Below the pieces are notes generated by a model, which ran no database searches, was not told the DNA's origin, and saw only the letters and a list, made by a program, of their open reading frames with translations. A stretch of DNA of 16,130 nucleotides from the NCBI GenBank assembly GCA_022653215.1, contig JALCSJ010000030.1:1-16130 (forward strand). Reading direction: 5' to 3'. Below, piece after piece: positions 13,958 through 16,130 of this stretch. How positions within the stretch are numbered: the stretch's first letter is position 1; every line of letters starts with the position of its first letter. The stretch is from Acidaminococcaceae bacterium. Its GTDB lineage: Bacteria; Bacillota; Negativicutes; Acidaminococcales; Acidaminococcaceae. The translations under genes and the position numbers were made by a program.

Positions 13958-14499
13958 TACTGCTGATCTCCCTGACCACGTTTTATGTAGCTGGCAACCA
14001 CATCCTGCCAGATACCTTTGTCTGTTAAAATTTTTTCCACTACTTCACGGACTGCGCCGGCCCCTCCGGGTTTAACGGTAACATAGTCCACTATTTTTTT
14101 TACATCATCTACGGCATTTACCGGAGCAAAGGAAGCTCCCGCAATATCCAGAGCAGACAAATCATTAAGATCGTCTCCCATAAAAGCCACATCATCCATA
14201 TCTATGCCTGCTTCTTTGGCAATCTGAACCAGAGTCTCACCCTTGTCTACTACATTTTCATAGACAGAGCTGATGTTGAGTTCCATAGCCCTGTGAAGTA
14301 ATATCTCACTGTGACGGCCGGTTATAATGCTAAACTGCAGTCCCTTACGAATAGCCACTCGTATTCCCAGTCCGTCCAACACGGAAAAATGCTTGCTTAA
14401 TTCCCCGTCCTGACCAATGATAATACTTCCGTCCGTTAAAACACCGTCTACATCTACTGCTAATAATTTAATGTTAGAAAAATTTAATTTTTTCGGCAT
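13957..14499 (-). CDS. kdsC: 3-deoxy-D-manno-octulosonate 8-phosphate phosphatase KdsC
   Basis: 180-residue HAD-family phosphatase lacking a cap domain, which removes phosphate from Kdo-8-phosphate to give Kdo. Motif I is VDVDGVLTDG with Asp16 and Asp18, motif II is IITGR (Thr60), motif III Lys86 is in VDKGE, and motif IV is MGDDLND (Asp109, Asp110). The small size and the DGLG segment (42-45) are typical of the tetrameric KdsC. I chose the ATG at 14499: AGGGGG lies nine bases before it, whereas the TTG at 14508 would directly abut that site. It starts one base after the kdsD stop and its own stop overlaps the next start. It completes the Kdo pathway encoded by kdsA and kdsD. Confidence 0.95.
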   Translation of the reverse strand: MPKKLNFSNIKLLAVDVDGVLTDGSIIIGQDGELSKHFSVLDGLGIRVAIRKGLQFSIITGRHSEILLHRAMELNISSVYENVVDKGETLVQIAKEAGIDMDDVAFMGDDLNDLSALDIAGASFAPVNAVDDVKKIVDYVTVKPGGAGAVREVVEKILTDKGIWQDVVASYIKRGQGDQQ

Positions 14500-14500
14500 A

Positions 14501-15466
14501 TTAAACAACCCCCTGGTGTACCAAATCAGTCATATGGAGAAGTCCCACAGAATGCCCTTCTTTATCCAGTACAGGCAAAACCGTAATAGGTCTTGGTTTA
14601 TTGCTTTCCATAAGATGCAGAGCCTCTGCCGCCAACTTACCGCAGACTATGGTCTTTGGTTTTTTGGTCATTGTTTCTTCCACCGGTCTTTCCAAAAAGG
14701 CAAAACCTTTGGAAAGTCCTCTGCGTATATCTCCATCTGTTAGTAAACCGATAAGCTTTTTATCTTTATCTACTACGGAAACAGCGCCTAAGCCTTTGGA
14801 AGTAATGACAAATAAAGCATCTTTTACACTCATATCCCCTGTAACTAAAGGATTTTCTTTTTCTTTATGCATAATATCGTCCACTTTCAGCAGAAGCTTT
14901 CTTCCTAAGCTGCCACCGGGATGAAAGATAGCAAATTGGTTGGCGGTAAATTTTCTGGAGCTCAGCAGTTCTGCCGCCATGGCATCACCGAAAGCCAAAG
15001 CCGCCGTAGTACTGGAAGTAGGGGCCAGTCCCAAAGGGCAAGCTTCTTTTTCTACTCCTACATTTAAAACAATATCTGCATGTTTAGCTAAAGTGGAATC
15101 AGAATTACCAACCATGGCAATGATTTTTGCTCCGATTCTTCTTAAACTTGGTAAAATATGCAAAACCTCAGCTGTTTCTCCACTGTTGGACAAAGCTAAA
15201 ACTACATCGTCACAAGTTACCATGCCTAAATCTCCGTGAATACCTTCAGCAGGATGAAGAAAAAGGGCCGGCGTACCTGTAGAAGCAAAAGTTGCAGCGA
15301 TTTTTCTGGCTACCAGGCCGCTTTTACCCATACCGGTAAGTACTACTCTTCCATGACAGGCTAGAATCATATTCAAAGCCGCAGTAACATTATTATCCAG
15401 CCGTGGAATCAACGCCATAATTGAATCCGCTTCAATTTTTAAAGCTTCTTTGGCATGTTCTAACAT
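14501..15466 (-). CDS. kdsD: Arabinose-5-phosphate isomerase KdsD
   Basis: 321-residue KpsF/GutQ/KdsD protein that converts ribulose 5-phosphate to arabinose 5-phosphate, the sugar precursor of Kdo. A SIS domain (about 30-175) is followed by two CBS domains (about 200-255 and 262-321). Expected active-site residues are visible: Lys48 in TGMGKSG, Glu97 in SNSGET, Glu141 in KEACPLGLAPTSSTT, and His182 in IFHPGGSLGR. It follows kdsA with its AAGGAG site overlapping the kdsA stop. Paralogues exist for capsule (KpsF) and glucitol use (GutQ); the position between kdsA and kdsC favours KdsD. Confidence 0.96.
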   Translation of the reverse strand: MLEHAKEALKIEADSIMALIPRLDNNVTAALNMILACHGRVVLTGMGKSGLVARKIAATFASTGTPALFLHPAEGIHGDLGMVTCDDVVLALSNSGETAEVLHILPSLRRIGAKIIAMVGNSDSTLAKHADIVLNVGVEKEACPLGLAPTSSTTAALAFGDAMAAELLSSRKFTANQFAIFHPGGSLGRKLLLKVDDIMHKEKENPLVTGDMSVKDALFVITSKGLGAVSVVDKDKKLIGLLTDGDIRRGLSKGFAFLERPVEETMTKKPKTIVCGKLAAEALHLMESNKPRPITVLPVLDKEGHSVGLLHMTDLVHQGVV

Positions 15467-15471
15467 TTATT

Positions 15472-16130
15472 TCACTCCTTACGTCCGATTTTATCAATGG
15501 CTATAACATCAGTAAGCAAAGCTTCCAGCTTGTCCAAAGGCAGCATATTGGGTCCGTCTGACAAAGCCTCAGCCGGGTTATCATGAACCTCCAGGAACAA
15601 AGCATCAATACCGGCAGCAGCTGCACATCTGGCCATAGTTGGCACAAACTGACTCTGACCATCGGAACTTGTTCCTTTACCGCCGGGTATCTGCACACTG
15701 TGAGTTGCATCCATGACCACAGGATAACCCAGAGAACGCATGATAGGCAGACTTCTCATATCAGTTATCAAAGCATTATAGCCGAAAGAAGCACCCCTTT
15801 CTGTCAGGAGCAGATTGTGATTGCCCGCTGCTTCTACTTTTCCCACTACATTTTTCATATCCCAGGGTGCTAAAAATTGGCCTTTTTTCACGTTGATAAC
15901 TTTTCCGGTTTTGGCTGCCTGGTACACTAAATCCGTCTGTCTGCACAAAAAAGCAGGAATTTGCATAATATCCAACACTTCTGCAGCCTTGTCTATTTGT
16001 TTTGTTTCATGAATATCGCTGATAATGGGCACCTGCAAATCTTTTTTAATCTGTGCCAGTATCTTTAATCCTTCTTCCAGCCCCGGTCCCCGAAAAGAAT
16101 TTACCGCTGAACGGTTTGCTTTATCGAAAG
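15472..16130 (-). CDS. kdsA: Kdo-8-phosphate synthase KdsA (5' end missing)
   Basis: 218 residues are visible, reading off the right edge; about 55 residues are missing compared with the usual 275-285. The frame continues upstream of the TTG at 16038, which is not a start: the window edge encodes FDKANRSAVNSFRGPGLEEG. KdsA condenses arabinose 5-phosphate with phosphoenolpyruvate. Diagnostic segments are KANRS, DIHE, RQTDLVYQAAKTG, VINVKKGQF, DATHSVQIPGG and EVHDNPAEALSDGPNMLPL. KANRS separates it from DAHP synthases. Metal-dependent and metal-free classes differ at an N-terminal Cys/Asn position that is outside the window, so the class is undecided. It is the first visible gene of the operon; any promoter lies further right. 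Confidence 0.96.
   Translation of the reverse strand, partial: FDKANRSAVNSFRGPGLEEGLKILAQIKKDLQVPIISDIHETKQIDKAAEVLDIMQIPAFLCRQTDLVYQAAKTGKVINVKKGQFLAPWDMKNVVGKVEAAGNHNLLLTERGASFGYNALITDMRSLPIMRSLGYPVVMDATHSVQIPGGKGTSSDGQSQFVPTMARCAAAAGIDALFLEVHDNPAEALSDGPNMLPLDKLEALLTDVIAIDKIGRKE

Noticed and set aside
14500..14508. TTG at 14508 as start of kdsC
   Set aside because: The AGGGGG site would directly abut the start codon; the ATG at 14499 has proper spacing and a normal N-terminus.
16036..16038. TTG at 16038 as the true start of kdsA
   Set aside because: The frame continues upstream with strongly conserved KdsA residues (KANRS, FRGPG) up to the window edge.

Overview
The window looks like chromosome from a diderm Firmicute of the class Negativicutes (Acidaminococcaceae/Veillonellaceae-like; genus not determinable here). 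It combines Firmicutes-style features (strong AAGGAGG-type ribosome binding sites, moderately AT-rich DNA, UUG starts) with an outer membrane: Kdo synthesis, lipid A acylation and Lpt export genes, and two porins of the OmpM type with an N-terminal SLH domain. All genes I accept lie on the minus strand, so transcription runs from high to low coordinates.

Right part (16130 to about 8100): one tightly packed LPS operon, read in the order kdsA (5' end off the window), kdsD, kdsC, a LpxL/HtrB-type acyltransferase, lptC, lptA, lptB, one LptF/LptG-type permease, a DUF3084 membrane coiled-coil protein, and a YqgF/RuvX-like nuclease-fold protein. Genes overlap or lie within about 35 bases of each other. 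The operon makes Kdo, acylates lipid A and exports LPS. It ends at a long hairpin at 8102-8171.

Middle part (about 8005 to 4680): two tandem ompM-type porin genes. Each has its own near-consensus promoter, a 5' leader of about 170-180 nt and a hairpin terminator. The two leaders share an architecture: a stem-loop at the predicted 5' end, a nearly identical 21-nt block, and an identical 19-nt block holding the Shine-Dalgarno sequence in a small potential hairpin.

Left part (about 4650 to 1): a catabolic-looking operon. It has a strong promoter followed by repeated operator-like sites, then an AbgT-family transporter, an enolase-superfamily (MLE/epimerase-like) enzyme, a degenerate amidohydrolase-fold protein without the metal ligands, an intact amidohydrolase, and the first 25 codons of a gene cut by the window edge (possibly RidA-like). 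I cannot name the substrate. The combination suggests uptake and breakdown of a small acidic or N-acylated compound and is the least explained part of the window. I found no tRNA, rRNA, CRISPR, insertion sequence or phage gene.
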